Origin: Clostridia bacterium
GTDB lineage: Bacteria > Bacillota_A > Clostridia > Oscillospirales > CAG-272
DNA: 16,604 bases
Direction of reading: 5' to 3'
Assembly: GCA_017542695.1 (NCBI GenBank)
Contig: JAFXWT010000037.1
Span: 1 to 16,604 of the forward strand
The notes under the pieces: generated by a model
What the model was told of the DNA's origin: nothing
Databases searched by the model: none
What the model saw: only the letters and a program-made list of their open reading frames with translations
In this document: in pieces, positions 5,591 through 14,108 of the stretch
How the letters are laid out: the number at the start of each line of letters is the position of its first letter
How positions within the stretch are numbered: the first letter of the stretch is position 1
Made by a program: the position numbers and the translations under genes

Positions 5591-7012
5591 ATGTCATCTA
5601 TCAACCTTAAAAACACAAGCTCGGACTTCGACATTCAGAGCGAATACATAAAAAAGATACGCGCCCGCGTCGACGGTGCGATCTCTGACGGCGCTCGGCG
5701 TAACGCCTGCGTCGTGACGTACGGCTGTCAGCAAAACGAAGCGGACAGCGAGAGGATCATGGGTATGCTCGTCGAGATGGGCTACACGCCCGTCAAAACG
5801 GAGGCGGAGGCGGACATCATCATCGTCAATACTTGTGCCGTGCGCGATCACGCGGAAAAACGCGCGCTGTCTATCACCGGCGGGTATAAGCACTTAAAAG
5901 AAGCGAACCCCGATCTCATCATCGGCGTCGGCGGGTGCATGGTGTCAAAGCCCGATATGAGCGACAAGGTTAAATACAGCTATCCCTACGTGGATTTTGT
6001 GTTCGGCACGGGGAAACTTCACGCCCTTCCTGAGATATTGTGGACGGTAATGGACAAGGATCGCCGCGTTTTCGCGCCGAATACGGACGAAAACGTCGCC
6101 GTCGAGGGCGTTCCCGTACGCCGTGAGAGCGGATACAAAGGATGGGTCAGCATAATGTACGGGTGCAACAATTTCTGCACCTACTGCATCGTGCCGTACG
6201 TCCGCGGACGCGAGCGTTCGCGCAGACCGGAGGATATAATCGACGAGATACGCGACCTTGTCGCGCGCGGATACAAAGAGATAACGCTTCTCGGGCAGAA
6301 CGTCAACTCCTACGGCAAGGAATTCCGAGAGGAATGCGATTTTGCCGATCTGCTTGGGCGAATTTGCAGGATCGAGGGCGATTATATCATCCGCTTTATG
6401 TCGAGCCACCCGAAAGACGCGTCGAAAAAGCTCATCGATGTGATGGCGCGGGAGGAACACGTGGCGCGTCAGTTCCATCTGCCGCTCCAATCCGGCAGCG
6501 ACGCGATATTAAAAAAAATGAACAGACACTACGATATGGCGCAGTATCTCTCTTTGATCGGATATATGCGCGAAAAAATGCCCGACATTGCGATAAGCTC
6601 CGATTTTATCGTCGGTTTTCCGGGTGAGACGGAGGAAGATTTCGCGGCGACGCTCGACGCGGTGAAAAAGATAAGATACGATATGCTCTTTACGTTCATT
6701 TACTCAAAGCGAACGGGCACGCCGGCCGCGACGATGGATAATCAGATACCCGACGACGTAAAAAGCGAACGTTTCGCGCGTCTGCTCGCCGTGCAGGAGC
6801 CGATAGCCGAGGAAATAAACCGCGCGCTCGTCGGCAAAGTCGTGCGCGTGCTGTGCGAGGGCGAAAGCAAGAACAACCCCGATAAGCTCACGGGGCGCAC
6901 CGAGGGGAACAAGATAGTCCTTTTCGACGGGGACAAATCTCTTGAAGGAAAATTTGTCAATGTGAAAATCACGTCCGCCGCGGCGTTTGCGCTGTACGGG
7001 GATTTAGTGTGA
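5591..7012 (+). CDS. miaB: tRNA-2-methylthio-N6-dimethylallyladenosine synthase
   Basis: MiaB is a radical-SAM methylthiotransferase that adds a methylthio group to i6A at position 37 of tRNAs reading UNN codons, which steadies codon-anticodon pairing. With the ATG at 5591 the protein is 473 residues. The N-terminal MTTase domain holds the three ligands of the auxiliary 4Fe-4S cluster: C46 in TYGCQQNEADSE, C82 in VNTCAVRDHAE and C116 in GVGGCMVS. The radical-SAM motif is CNNFCTYC (C192, C196, C199), followed by PYVRGRERSR. A C-terminal TRAM-type RNA-binding domain fills about the last 70 residues. The TYGCQ and NTCAVR signatures favour MiaB over the relatives MtaB and RimO. It is the first gene of the operon. 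The partner MiaA, which makes i6A, is not in the window. The 113 nt between this gene and mutS contain no convincing gene. Confidence 0.96.
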   Translation: MSSINLKNTSSDFDIQSEYIKKIRARVDGAISDGARRNACVVTYGCQQNEADSERIMGMLVEMGYTPVKTEAEADIIIVNTCAVRDHAEKRALSITGGYKHLKEANPDLIIGVGGCMVSKPDMSDKVKYSYPYVDFVFGTGKLHALPEILWTVMDKDRRVFAPNTDENVAVEGVPVRRESGYKGWVSIMYGCNNFCTYCIVPYVRGRERSRRPEDIIDEIRDLVARGYKEITLLGQNVNSYGKEFREECDFADLLGRICRIEGDYIIRFMSSHPKDASKKLIDVMAREEHVARQFHLPLQSGSDAILKKMNRHYDMAQYLSLIGYMREKMPDIAISSDFIVGFPGETEEDFAATLDAVKKIRYDMLFTFIYSKRTGTPAATMDNQIPDDVKSERFARLLAVQEPIAEEINRALVGKVVRVLCEGESKNNPDKLTGRTEGNKIVLFDGDKSLEGKFVNVKITSAAAFALYGDLV

Positions 7013-7125
7013 CGACAAAGAGCGACAGCGATCTTGCGTTGTGCAAGCAAATGCGCCTCGACAATTAAAACAACCCGCAAAAATGGGCTTCGGAAAACAA
7101 ATCAAATTGAAAAGAGGAACACCAA

Positions 7126-9711
7126 ATGACGCCGATGTTTCAGCAATATCTTGAAATAAAGGAGCAATACAAGGAATATATCCTGATGTATCGCGTCGGT
7201 GACTTTTACGAAATGTTCTACGACGACGCGAAGATCGCCGCCGAGGCGCTCGATCTCGTTCTGACGGGAAAGGACTGCGGCGAGGACGAACGTGCGCCGA
7301 TGTGCGGCGTACCGTTCCACGCGGCAGATAACTATATCGGGCGTCTGGTCGCAAAAGGATACAAGGTCGCCGTTTGCGAGCAGATGGAGGACCCCGCGAC
7401 GGCAAAGGGACTCGTCAAGCGCGACGTTATCCGCATGATAACGCCGGGCACGGTGACGGAAACGGCGTTCCTTGACGACAAGAAAAATAACTACATAGCC
7501 GCGATCTGCCTTGATGGCGACAGCGTCGGCATTTGCTTTGCCGACATTTCGACGGGGGCGGTTTCCGCGACGGAATTTTCCGGCGACGGAAAGATACAAA
7601 AACTCGTCGGGGAGATCGGAACGCACGCGCCGAGCGAAGCCGTTTTAAGCTGCAAAGTCGAAGAAATCGGCGCGGCGGGCGAATTTTTGCGTACACGAAC
7701 GAATTGTCTCGTCAATGCCGAGCAGTCCGACAGATTCGACGGAGCCGTAGCTTTGGCAAGCGCCCGCGCGCATTTTGCGTCGCTTCCCGCTGAGTTTGAA
7801 AGCGCGGACGACGTCGCGCTCCGCGCGTTCGGCGCTGTGATGTCGTACGCCGCGGAAACGCAGAAAAACGACCTTTCAAACATCAGTGAAATAAACTTTT
7901 ACAAAAACGGAGAGTATCTTGAGATCGACGCGAACACGCGTCGCTCGCTCGAACTTTGCGAAACGATGCGCCGCGCCGAAAAAAAGGGGACGCTTCTTTG
8001 GGTGCTCGACAAGACGAAAACGTCGGCGGGCGCGCGCCTGCTCAAAAGTTTTATCGACTTTCCCCTCGTCAGCCCCGCGGCGATAAATCGCCGTCAGGCA
8101 GCCGTGGCGGAGCTTCATGACAAAGTGTCGCTTCGCGGCGAGCTCGGCGAAGCGCTGACGGGAATACTTGACCTTGAGCGCCTTATTACAAAGATCGTAT
8201 ATAAGACCGCGAGCGCGAAAGATCTCCGCGCAGTCGCGGAGACCGCTAAAAAACTGCCGCTGATAAAGGCGCTCGTATCTCCGACTTCGTCGGACGAACT
8301 CCGCACGATAGGCGCGGAACTCGACACGCTCAACGACATCGGGGGACTGATCGATGCGGCGATCGTCGACGATCCGCCGTTTTCCGTGCGCGAGGGCGGC
8401 TTCATCCGCGAGGGATACAACGCCGACGTCGATTATCTGCGCTCGATCATGACAAATTCAAAGGATTGGATCTCTAAGATCGAGGAGACCGAGCGTGCGG
8501 AGACGGGCATCAGAACGCTCAAGGTCGGCTACAACCGCGTGTTCGGATATTATATCGAGGTGTCAAAATCATTCGTCGGCGACGTTCCGGAGCGCTTTAT
8601 CCGAAAGCAGACGCTGACGAACTGCGAAAGATACATAACAGAAGAACTCAAAGAAATGGAGTCGCAGATACTTGGCGCGACGGATAAGCTCACGGCGCTC
8701 GAATATCAGCTCTTTTGCGACGTTCGCGACAATGTCGCCGAGAATGTCCACAGGATCCAAAAAACCGCGTCGATGCTGGCTAAACTCGACGTGTATCGCT
8801 CGCTTGCCGAGGTCGCGTCGCAGAATAGCTACACGCGCCCTGAGGTGACTTACGGCGACGTGATCGAGATCGTCGACGGTCGCCATCCTGTTGTCGAGCA
8901 TTTTTCAAAGGATGTGTTCTTCGTTCCTAACGACACGTATCTTGACGGAAAAGACAACCGTTTCATGCTCATCACAGGGCCGAATATGGCGGGCAAATCG
9001 ACGTATATGCGCCAGGTCGCGCTTATAACGGTAATGGCGCAGATAGGATCGTTCGTTCCCGCGCGCGAGGCGCGTATATCCGTCGTCGATAAGGTGTTCA
9101 CGCGCGTCGGCGCGTCGGACGATCTGGCGATGGGGCAGTCGACGTTCATGGTCGAGATGAGCGAGGTCGCGTACATCCTCGCCAACGCGACAAGGCGCAG
9201 TCTTATCATCTACGATGAGATCGGGCGCGGCACGTCAACGTTCGACGGAATGAGCATTGCGCGCGCCGTCGCGGAATATACCGCGGGCAAAAAGATCGGT
9301 GCGAAGACGCTTTTCGCAACGCACTACCACGAACTGACATCTCTTGAAGGCGAGATCGACGGCGTTGTGAACTACAACATCGCGGCAAAGAAAAAGGGCG
9401 ACTCGATAACATTTTTACGAAAGATCGTGCGCGGCTCCGCCGACGATAGTTACGGTATCGAGGTCGCAAAGCTCGCGGGCGTGCCGAATGATGTCACAAA
9501 GCGCGCAAAGGACGTGCTTTCGTCTCTTGAGGACGGTACTTTCGCGCCGAAAGTGCGAAAAGCCGCCGAGCATGTCGACGACGGGCTGATATCATTTGAA
9601 AATTACGACGAAAAAGAAGTGTGCGAAAAGCTTCGCGGGTGCGATATCAACACTCTCACCCCGCTTGAAGCGATGAGCTTTATATACGAACTGAAGAAAA
9701 TTCTCGGATAA
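7126..9711 (+). CDS. mutS: DNA mismatch repair protein MutS
   Basis: MutS recognises mismatches and small loops in newly replicated DNA and recruits MutL using ATP. The 861-residue length is typical of the MutS1 subfamily. The N-terminal mismatch-binding domain has the GDFYEMF motif (25-31), with F27 and E29 as the Phe-x-Glu pair that stacks on and contacts the mismatched base. Connector, lever and clamp domains follow. The C-terminal ABC-type ATPase shows Walker A GPNMAGKST (618-626), the signature region around GQSTFMVEM, Walker B ending in D697-E698 (YDEIGRGTSTFDG) and the ATHYHEL switch histidine segment. The protein ends with the usual helix-turn-helix dimerisation tail (PLEAMSFIYELKKIL). 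The ATG has AGAGG at 7113-7117. It lies 12 nt before mutL. No frameshift or missing catalytic residue was seen. Confidence 0.98.
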   Translation: MTPMFQQYLEIKEQYKEYILMYRVGDFYEMFYDDAKIAAEALDLVLTGKDCGEDERAPMCGVPFHAADNYIGRLVAKGYKVAVCEQMEDPATAKGLVKRDVIRMITPGTVTETAFLDDKKNNYIAAICLDGDSVGICFADISTGAVSATEFSGDGKIQKLVGEIGTHAPSEAVLSCKVEEIGAAGEFLRTRTNCLVNAEQSDRFDGAVALASARAHFASLPAEFESADDVALRAFGAVMSYAAETQKNDLSNISEINFYKNGEYLEIDANTRRSLELCETMRRAEKKGTLLWVLDKTKTSAGARLLKSFIDFPLVSPAAINRRQAAVAELHDKVSLRGELGEALTGILDLERLITKIVYKTASAKDLRAVAETAKKLPLIKALVSPTSSDELRTIGAELDTLNDIGGLIDAAIVDDPPFSVREGGFIREGYNADVDYLRSIMTNSKDWISKIEETERAETGIRTLKVGYNRVFGYYIEVSKSFVGDVPERFIRKQTLTNCERYITEELKEMESQILGATDKLTALEYQLFCDVRDNVAENVHRIQKTASMLAKLDVYRSLAEVASQNSYTRPEVTYGDVIEIVDGRHPVVEHFSKDVFFVPNDTYLDGKDNRFMLITGPNMAGKSTYMRQVALITVMAQIGSFVPAREARISVVDKVFTRVGASDDLAMGQSTFMVEMSEVAYILANATRRSLIIYDEIGRGTSTFDGMSIARAVAEYTAGKKIGAKTLFATHYHELTSLEGEIDGVVNYNIAAKKKGDSITFLRKIVRGSADDSYGIEVAKLAGVPNDVTKRAKDVLSSLEDGTFAPKVRKAAEHVDDGLISFENYDEKEVCEKLRGCDINTLTPLEAMSFIYELKKILG

Positions 9712-9717
9712 GGAGGA
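9711..9717 (+). promoter_or_regulatory. Ribosome binding site for the TTG start of mutL
   Basis: AGGAGGA overlaps the last base of the mutS stop codon and lies 6 nt before a TTG at 9724. No in-frame ATG is available until well inside the ATPase domain, and the N-terminal motif begins right after this TTG, so the rare start codon is well supported. Confidence 0.85.
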
Positions 9718-9723
9718 GCAAAA

Positions 9724-11643
9724 TTGGGACTTATAAACGTTCTCGATATTAGCGTTGCGAACCTGATAGCCGCAGGCGAGGTCGTTGAGCGACCGTCGTC
9801 GGCGGTAAAGGAACTTATCGAAAACTCCGTTGACGCGGGCGCGAAAAACATCACCGTCGAGATCAAAAAGGGCGGCATATCGCTCCTTCGCGTCACCGAC
9901 GATGGATGCGGAATGAGCGCGGATGACGCGGTGCTCTCGGTCAAGCGCCACGCTACGAGCAAAATCAGGACAGCCGCCGATCTCAGTGCGATAATGACGC
10001 TCGGATTTCGCGGCGAGGCGCTCGCGGCGATATCCGCGGTGACAAAATTCAGAATACTCACAAAGCGGCGCGACGATAACGTCGGAACGTCGCTGACGTC
10101 GATATACGGCGGTGCGCCGAAGGTCGAAGAAGCGGGCTGCCCCGACGGAACGACGGTAATATGCGAGGAGCTGTTTGCGACGACGCCCGCGCGGCTGAAA
10201 TTCTTAAAATCCGACGCGTCGGAGGCCGCGGCGGTGCAGGGAGTCGTCGAGCGAGCGGCGGTTTCTCACCCCGAAATCGCCATGCGATACATTTCTGACG
10301 GCGCGATGAAATTTTCGACGTCGGGCGACGGTGACCTCGACAGCGCCATCTATTCAGTTTACGGACGCGCGTTCGCGTCGTCGCTCGTGCCTGTCAAATC
10401 GGACGGAGGAGGGATAAAGGTCTCGGGGTACGTTTCGTCCCCCGAATTCACGCGCGGCAACCGCGGAATGCAGATCTTTTACGTCAACGGACGCAGCGTG
10501 CGCTCAAAGCTCTTGCAGGCGGCGCTTGAGCAGGCGTTCGACACGTACATCCCCATCGGAAAATTCCCGTCGTGCGTGCTCGATGTTATGATACACAGCG
10601 CGTACGTCGACGTGAACATCCACCCGTCGAAACTCGAGGTGAAATTCTCCGATGAGAGAAGTGTTTTCTCAGCGGTCTACTACGCGGTGAGAAGCGCGCT
10701 CGAATCAAACATCGCACGTCCGCTTCTCGATAAAAACGCCGAGCGTGCAAGGGAAGAGCGGGAAAAAATAAAAATAACATCTGCGTTCACTCCCGTGCGC
10801 GAGCGCGGCGAGCACACCGCCGAACAAATCAAAATAACCGACGCGGTGCCGAAAAGCGAAGCATCTGCGCCAAAAACCGAACAGGAAAATATATTTATAC
10901 ATTCAAATAATTCGATATATTCGAGCGTCGCGCCAAAGTCGCAGATGCTTCACGCGGAGAGTGGATTTTCATCGTATGAAATGCGCGCGCCGAAGCGTGT
11001 CGACGTTTCTGTCGAGTGCGATACGGATGCGAAGATACCCGATAAATCGGCGAAAGAGATACCGGAATATCGCATCGCGGGCGAGGTATTCGACACTTAT
11101 GTTATCATCGAACTTGAAGACAGAATGATCCTTGTCGACAAGCACGCGGCGCACGAGCGCATCAATTTCGAGATACTACGCGCGCAGATGAAGGAGCTGA
11201 CTCCGAACGTGCAGCTTCTTATCGCTCCCGAGCGCGTTCCGTTGTCATCGGACGAGGCGGAGACGTGCCGCAGTTACAAGACCGAACTTGAAAGCGTCGG
11301 TTTTGTGTTTGAGATCGAAGAAAAGGCGGCGAAAATTTCGGGCGTGCCGATAGGGTACGATGTAAAGAGCGGATGCGAACTTTTTTCCGAAATGCTTTCC
11401 TCGCTCATCGACGAGGGCGTTCCGCCCGAAATTAAAAAGCGCTCCGTTTTCGAGCACGCGCTGTATCAGACATCTTGCAAAATGTCGATAAAAGCGGGAA
11501 GGCACTATGGCGAGGAGCATCTTAAATGGATATGCGACAATCTGCTTCGCTACGACTGCATCAAATTCTGCCCGCACGGGCGTCCCGTCGCTTTTGAAAT
11601 GACGAAGCGCGAGCTCGACACAAGATTCGGGAGGATAAAATAA
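9724..11643 (+). CDS. mutL: DNA mismatch repair protein MutL with endonuclease motif
   Basis: MutL couples mismatch recognition by MutS to strand cutting and removal. The 639-residue protein begins at a TTG. Its N-terminal GHKL ATPase has ELIENSVDAG (30-39, with catalytic E30 and Mg-binding N34), DDGCGM (59-64), HATSKI (76-81) and GFRGEAL (94-100). A charged, more A/T-rich linker covers about 340-450. The C-terminal domain keeps the metal-dependent nicking site of MutH-less bacteria: D472-K-H-A-x2-E478-x4-E483, SCK with C585, and CPHGRP (616-621). The first motif reads DKHA instead of the usual DQHA. QLLIAP (497-502) matches the Qxx(L/I)xP sliding-clamp-binding pattern found in this domain of Bacillus MutL. 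The stop is 1 nt before the tgt start. I infer that this host directs repair by MutL nicking plus the replication clamp. Confidence 0.97.
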   Translation: MGLINVLDISVANLIAAGEVVERPSSAVKELIENSVDAGAKNITVEIKKGGISLLRVTDDGCGMSADDAVLSVKRHATSKIRTAADLSAIMTLGFRGEALAAISAVTKFRILTKRRDDNVGTSLTSIYGGAPKVEEAGCPDGTTVICEELFATTPARLKFLKSDASEAAAVQGVVERAAVSHPEIAMRYISDGAMKFSTSGDGDLDSAIYSVYGRAFASSLVPVKSDGGGIKVSGYVSSPEFTRGNRGMQIFYVNGRSVRSKLLQAALEQAFDTYIPIGKFPSCVLDVMIHSAYVDVNIHPSKLEVKFSDERSVFSAVYYAVRSALESNIARPLLDKNAERAREEREKIKITSAFTPVRERGEHTAEQIKITDAVPKSEASAPKTEQENIFIHSNNSIYSSVAPKSQMLHAESGFSSYEMRAPKRVDVSVECDTDAKIPDKSAKEIPEYRIAGEVFDTYVIIELEDRMILVDKHAAHERINFEILRAQMKELTPNVQLLIAPERVPLSSDEAETCRSYKTELESVGFVFEIEEKAAKISGVPIGYDVKSGCELFSEMLSSLIDEGVPPEIKKRSVFEHALYQTSCKMSIKAGRHYGEEHLKWICDNLLRYDCIKFCPHGRPVAFEMTKRELDTRFGRIK

Positions 11644-11644
11644 T

Positions 11645-12775
11645 ATGTTCAAACTTATCAAAACAGACGGTCACGCGCGGCGCGGACACATGGAAACGGT
11701 ACACGGCAGCATCGAAACGCCCGTGTTTATGAATGTGGGCACGTCGGCGGCTATCAAAGGCGGCGTTTCGACGATGGATCTTTATGAAGTCGGCTGCCAG
11801 ATAGAACTGTCAAACACGTATCACTTACACGTCCGTCCGGGCGACGACGTGATATACAAAATGGGCGGTATACACAAATTTTTCAACTGGGATCGCCCCG
11901 TGCTGACAGACAGCGGCGGCTTTCAGGTGTTTTCTCTCGCTCAGCTCCGCAAGATAACTGAGGAGGGCGTGTCATTTTCCTCTCACATCGACGGAAAGCG
12001 CATTTTCATGGGTCCCGAAGAGAGCATGCAGATACAGTCTCACATCGCGTCAACGATCGCCATGGCATTTGACGAGTGCGTCGAGAACCCATCGCCGTAC
12101 GATTACGTCAAAAACTCCGTCGCGCGCACAACGCGCTGGCTCGGCCGTTGCATCGCGGAAATGAAGCGGCTGAACTCGCTCGACGAGACAATAAATAAAA
12201 ATCAGCTCCTGTTTGGCATAAATCAGGGCGGAACGTACGACGATCTGCGCCGCGATCACATGAAGACGATCGCTGAAATGGGCTGTGACGGATACGCCAT
12301 CGGCGGGCTCGCGGTCGGCGAGGAAACAGAGGTCATGTATCACGTGATCGAGCAGGTCGAGCCGCTGATGCCCGTCGATAAACCGCGCTACCTCATGGGA
12401 GTAGGCACTCCGTGGAACATTATCGAGGCGGTGTATCGCGGAGTAGACTTCTTCGACTGCGTCATGCCGTCAAGAAATGCGCGCCACGGCTACATTTTCA
12501 CGTGGAACGGCACGCTTAACCTCAACAATCAGAAATATCAGACTGACACGACGCCGATCGACCCGAACTGCAACTGCCCCGCATGCCGTCACTACTCGAA
12601 AGGGTACATCAGGCACCTGCTGAAAGTCGATGAGATGCTCGGCATGCGTCTCGCTGTGCTCCATAATCTCTACTTCTATAATGAGCTTATGGCAAAGATA
12701 CGAGAAGCGATCGACGAGGGAAGATACGAGGAATTTTATCAAAAATACAGATTTTCATTGCAGGAAAGGATATAA
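11645..12775 (+). CDS. tgt: tRNA-guanine transglycosylase (queuosine pathway)
   Basis: Tgt exchanges guanine 34 in the anticodon of tRNAs for Asp, Asn, His and Tyr for the queuosine precursor preQ1. The 376-residue length is normal. D89 in LTDSGGFQVFS, D143 in AFDEC and the nucleophile D271 in DFFDCVMPSRNARHG are present. The pocket sequence GGLAVGE (220-226) is the bacterial, preQ1-type version. The zinc site is complete: C309, C311, C314 and H340. The start has GGGAGG at 11629-11634, inside the end of mutL, so translation is likely coupled. It is the last gene of the operon and takes the place where miaA often follows mutL in other bacteria. No queA, queuosine-precursor synthesis or transport gene is in the window; those functions must lie elsewhere. 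Confidence 0.97.
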   Translation: MFKLIKTDGHARRGHMETVHGSIETPVFMNVGTSAAIKGGVSTMDLYEVGCQIELSNTYHLHVRPGDDVIYKMGGIHKFFNWDRPVLTDSGGFQVFSLAQLRKITEEGVSFSSHIDGKRIFMGPEESMQIQSHIASTIAMAFDECVENPSPYDYVKNSVARTTRWLGRCIAEMKRLNSLDETINKNQLLFGINQGGTYDDLRRDHMKTIAEMGCDGYAIGGLAVGEETEVMYHVIEQVEPLMPVDKPRYLMGVGTPWNIIEAVYRGVDFFDCVMPSRNARHGYIFTWNGTLNLNNQKYQTDTTPIDPNCNCPACRHYSKGYIRHLLKVDEMLGMRLAVLHNLYFYNELMAKIREAIDEGRYEEFYQKYRFSLQERI

Positions 12776-12801
12776 AAAAACGGGCTGACAGCCCGTTTTT
12801 T
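12774..12801. terminator. Bidirectional terminator between tgt and the fucosidase gene
   Basis: CGGGCT (12781-12786) pairs with AGCCCG (12790-12795) around GAC. Seven A residues precede the stem (12774-12780) and six T residues follow it (12796-12801), so both strands read as stem plus T-run. It serves tgt from the left, overlapping the tgt stop codon, and the convergent fucosidase gene from the right, whose stop codon is about 17 nt beyond the stem. Confidence 0.88.
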
Positions 12802-12812
12802 GTTTTATTGTT

Positions 12813-14108
12813 TTATCCTTCGTAGTTTGATCCGTAGTGAATCTGCGGATAATAGCTTGCGAAAGCAAAGCGCGGCTTTTCGTCGAATTCCGCCTTGAAC
12901 ACCGTCACGCCGCAGTGCGTGTCGGGACATTTTTCAGGGAGATCATAAAGACGAATGCGCTCGCCGTCAAGCTGGAATTTGACTTCCTCGCCGCTTGAAA
13001 GGATCGTCACGCGGCGCGGTTTTGTTTTATACCCGCCGAACGTGATAACGCGGTTCTTCGGGTAAGAAAAATTCCAGAAGTATATCGTTTTTTCGTCGGC
13101 GGAAACGCTCGCTTCCGAGACGTTGTTCGCGCGGTATTCGCCGGGTCCGATGGCGTATTTCTTTCCGTACGCCGCCTCGCCGTTTTCTTTCATCCACGCG
13201 CCGACGCGGTCGAGCACGTCTTTTGCTTCTTCGGGTACCGAGCCGTCGGGCGTAGGTCCGATGTTCAGCAGCAGATTGCCGACCCCCGCCGAGCATTTGC
13301 GGAGCATTTTAAGTATCTGACCGGGACTGTACGAGTATTGACGCGCCTGCTCGGAGTCGATATATCCCCACGAAATGCCGTTAAACGTCATGCACGCTTC
13401 CCAATAGTTCTTCGAGTCGTTTCCGAGCGCCTCTTCGGGCGTTGTGAAATCCTCAGGCATGCGCGAGCGGTTGTTGATGATTATGTCGGGCTGGAGCTCA
13501 CGCAGGCGCGCGTTGCGGTTTGCCGAATTCCACGACTCCGAGCTTTCCATCGGCCACGGCACATCGTACCAAAGTATGTCGATCTTTCCGTAATTCGAAA
13601 GGAGCTCGACGTTCAGTGCCTCGATGTAATCTGTGAAACGACGGCGAGCGTCCATATCGTAGACGCAAATTCCCGCGTCGGGATGATGCCAGTCCATGAG
13701 GGAAGAATAGAGACCGATTCTGAGTCCGTATTTGCGGCATGCGTCCGTAAATTCACGAACGAGGTCGCGCCCGCAGGCGTTATATGAATTGTATGGGTTC
13801 ACCTTTGAATTCCAAAGAGAGAAGCCCTCGTGATGTCTTGTCGTCATCACGGCGTATTTTGCCCCCATGCGCGCCGCCTGCGCGCACCATTCGTCGCAGC
13901 AGTTTTTTTTCGGGCGGAAATTCGACGCGAATTTTGCGTATTCCTCCGGTTTGTAGTGTTCGTGCACCTGCGACCATTCGCCTGTTTCAAGCGCGGAAAA
14001 AAGTCCGTAGTGAACGAACATTCCGAGTCTTGCTTCCTTGAACCATGCCATGCGCTGTTCGCGCGTTGCGGCTGTCATTTTGTCGTAATCACGACGCGGT
14101 ATTTTCAT
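12813..14108 (-). CDS. Alpha-L-fucosidase, GH29 family
   Basis: GH29 enzymes release L-fucose from glycans by a retaining mechanism. The 431-residue product has the family signatures: FKEARLGMFVHYG (23-35), YAVMTTRHHEGFSLW (85-99), LYSSLMDWHHP (133-143), the nucleophile region DILWYDVPWP (177-186, D182 as probable nucleophile), NYWEACMTFNGISWGY (234-249, E238 as candidate acid/base) and NLLLNIGPTPDGS (278-290). A C-terminal beta-sandwich-like part follows from about residue 320. No signal peptide is present, so it acts in the cytosol on imported fucosyl oligosaccharides. I chose the ATG at 14108 because a GGGAGG lies 4 nt ahead and it forms an ATGA overlap with the ribF stop; a longer in-frame start at 14252 would extend basic, unrelated sequence across ribF. 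Linkage preference (1,2 or 1,3/1,4) is unknown. Confidence 0.92.
   Translation of the reverse strand: MKIPRRDYDKMTAATREQRMAWFKEARLGMFVHYGLFSALETGEWSQVHEHYKPEEYAKFASNFRPKKNCCDEWCAQAARMGAKYAVMTTRHHEGFSLWNSKVNPYNSYNACGRDLVREFTDACRKYGLRIGLYSSLMDWHHPDAGICVYDMDARRRFTDYIEALNVELLSNYGKIDILWYDVPWPMESSESWNSANRNARLRELQPDIIINNRSRMPEDFTTPEEALGNDSKNYWEACMTFNGISWGYIDSEQARQYSYSPGQILKMLRKCSAGVGNLLLNIGPTPDGSVPEEAKDVLDRVGAWMKENGEAAYGKKYAIGPGEYRANNVSEASVSADEKTIYFWNFSYPKNRVITFGGYKTKPRRVTILSSGEEVKFQLDGERIRLYDLPEKCPDTHCGVTVFKAEFDEKPRFAFASYYPQIHYGSNYEG

Noticed and set aside
7009..7068. GTG-started frame of 19 codons overlapping the miaB stop
   Set aside because: Too short, with only a weak site before it and no recognisable product; most likely plain intergenic sequence.
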